A stretch of DNA of 7,160 nucleotides from Chloroflexota bacterium (GTDB taxonomy: Bacteria; Chloroflexota; Anaerolineae; B4-G1; SLSP01). The position numbers and the translations under genes are program-made. The stretch lies in NCBI GenBank assembly GCA_009908585.1, contig JAAAOZ010000408.1, positions 1 through 7,160 of the forward strand, in the 5' to 3' direction. Below, one piece after another: positions 6,560-7,160 of this stretch. Within the stretch, counting starts at the first letter, position 1. Each line of letters starts with the position of its first letter. The notes under the pieces are model-generated. The model was not told the origin of the DNA and did not search any database. It saw only the letters and a program-made list of their open reading frames with translations.

Positions 6560-6567
6560 CGGCGTGA
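6538..6567 (+). other. Nine-codon ORF with ribosome-binding site after hypA (possible remnant of a lost gene start)
   Basis: CAGGAG (6525-6530) precedes ATG at 6538 by seven nt, and the frame MPEVISCAA ends at TGA 6565-6567. A well-placed initiation site in the position where hypB often begins suggests a truncated gene start, but nine residues cannot prove homology. The start codon lies in the loop of the hairpin at 6523-6559 and its ribosome-binding site in the stem. Confidence 0.2.
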
Positions 6568-6578
6568 GCCGGCGTCGC

Positions 6579-7160
6579 CTATATCGCCTCAGCTTTGTAC
6601 GCGGCGTAGCGATCATAGTTGGCGACGCACGCCGCATTCTGCACCGGGAACGGCAGGGATTCCACGACCGCTTTGGAGATTGCGTGCGCGAACATAATGC
6701 CCTTGGGCGTCAGTTGACCGTCCTCGATGTAATTCCTCAACCGCAACAGCCCTACAAAGGCCCGAATGGACAACGGCAAATCGCGAAAATCTTCCCCGCG
6801 CAGGTCGTAGATGCGGCGCGCGAATTGACGCCAGGCATCGGCGCCCGGCGTCTTCTGCGCGATGAAGCCCATCCGCCGCTCGCCCTCGGCCCAATTCTTG
6901 AGATAGACGCTCAGTTCCGGGTTGACGACCTTCCAATCATCGTAGGTGGAGAAAGCCGCCGGCCCAAATCCCACGTAATCCTCGACCAATTCATCCCGTG
7001 ATGAATCATAAACATCCTCGCCCTGCGCGAAGGTCCAGATCCCCTTGCGCTCATAGCCGAGCGGTTGCAGCCTCCGATTGGCCTCCTCGATTAGAGCAAA
7101 TTGCTCGCTCTCTGGGACGCTGGGCACGCTCTCCAAGCCCCGGATGATCATAAAAGGATA
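6579..7160 (-). CDS. HemW/HemN-like radical SAM protein, C-terminal part (5' end outside the window)
   Basis: The frame runs open to the right edge (YPF precedes the ATG at 7151), so that ATG is probably internal. The visible part of about 193 residues resembles the C-terminal half of coproporphyrinogen III oxidase-like radical SAM proteins, including the heme chaperone HemW: LGYERKGIWTFAQGED (31-46, numbered from ATG 7151), matching the LGY....I..FA..G block; ELVEDYVGFGPAAFSTY (54-70), matching the YxGxGxxA block; VNPELSVYL (76-84); and a C-terminal helical region with QLTPKGIMFAHAIS (146-159), matching the LTxxG end. The radical SAM CxxxCxxC site would lie upstream of the window. It could be HemW itself or another member of this broad family. 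It converges on hypA. Confidence 0.65.
   Translation of the reverse strand, partial: YPFMIIRGLESVPSVPESEQFALIEEANRRLQPLGYERKGIWTFAQGEDVYDSSRDELVEDYVGFGPAAFSTYDDWKVVNPELSVYLKNWAEGERRMGFIAQKTPGADAWRQFARRIYDLRGEDFRDLPLSIRAFVGLLRLRNYIEDGQLTPKGIMFAHAISKAVVESLPFPVQNAACVANYDRYAAYKAEAI

Noticed and set aside
1..7160. CRISPR array, tRNA or rRNA genes
   Set aside because: No regularly spaced repeats, cloverleaf-like sequence or rRNA-like block was seen on either strand.

Overview
The window looks like ordinary chromosome from a moderately GC-rich bacterium. A large secreted protein with DUF11 repeats, a [NiFe]-hydrogenase maturation pair and a HemW-like radical SAM protein would fit an environmental Chloroflexota-type organism, but this is a weak inference because no marker gene is present.

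Layout. The left half (1-3418, minus strand) is one large gene for a secreted, multidomain ExeM/NucH-type extracellular nuclease-like protein. It has a signal peptide, a lamin-tail-type domain and three tandem units of about 307 residues, each a DUF11 domain followed by an OB-fold-like domain. Its 3' end lies beyond position 1. A single extra C at 270-272 breaks the frame, and the conserved sequence continues in the next frame to the window edge. The leader of this gene (3419-3613) holds a possible promoter and a 12-codon mini-ORF behind a perfect Shine-Dalgarno 9-mer. Next come a PlsY-like acyltransferase (3838-4479) and a ThiF/MoeB-type E1-like enzyme (4528-5253), both on the minus strand and probably one thiF-plsY transcript from a promoter near 5300. 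On the plus strand follow a [NiFe]-hydrogenase maturation endopeptidase (5661-6173) and hypA (6166-6507), which overlap by 8 bases. Converging on them from the right edge is the C-terminal part of a HemW/HemN-like radical SAM protein (6579 to beyond 7160).

The most notable feature is outside the genes. Two non-coding copies of one short repeat lie in direct orientation on either side of thiF-plsY, at 3614-3774 and 5461-5610. The right copy is exactly 150 bp, has 21-bp terminal inverted repeats (17/21 matching) and is flanked by a perfect 8-bp direct repeat, GTGGTCGG. This is a MITE (non-autonomous transposon) with an intact target-site duplication. The left copy is an older, degraded relative. 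No transposase is in the window; the GG-starting ends and 8-bp duplication would suit an ISL3-like transposase, but that is inference.

How the genes work together: only the hydrogenase pair has a clear shared job. HypA delivers nickel to the hydrogenase large subunit, and the protease then trims that subunit's C-terminus. No structural hydrogenase genes are present here. Both PlsY and ThiF have substitutions at residues usually conserved in their families.
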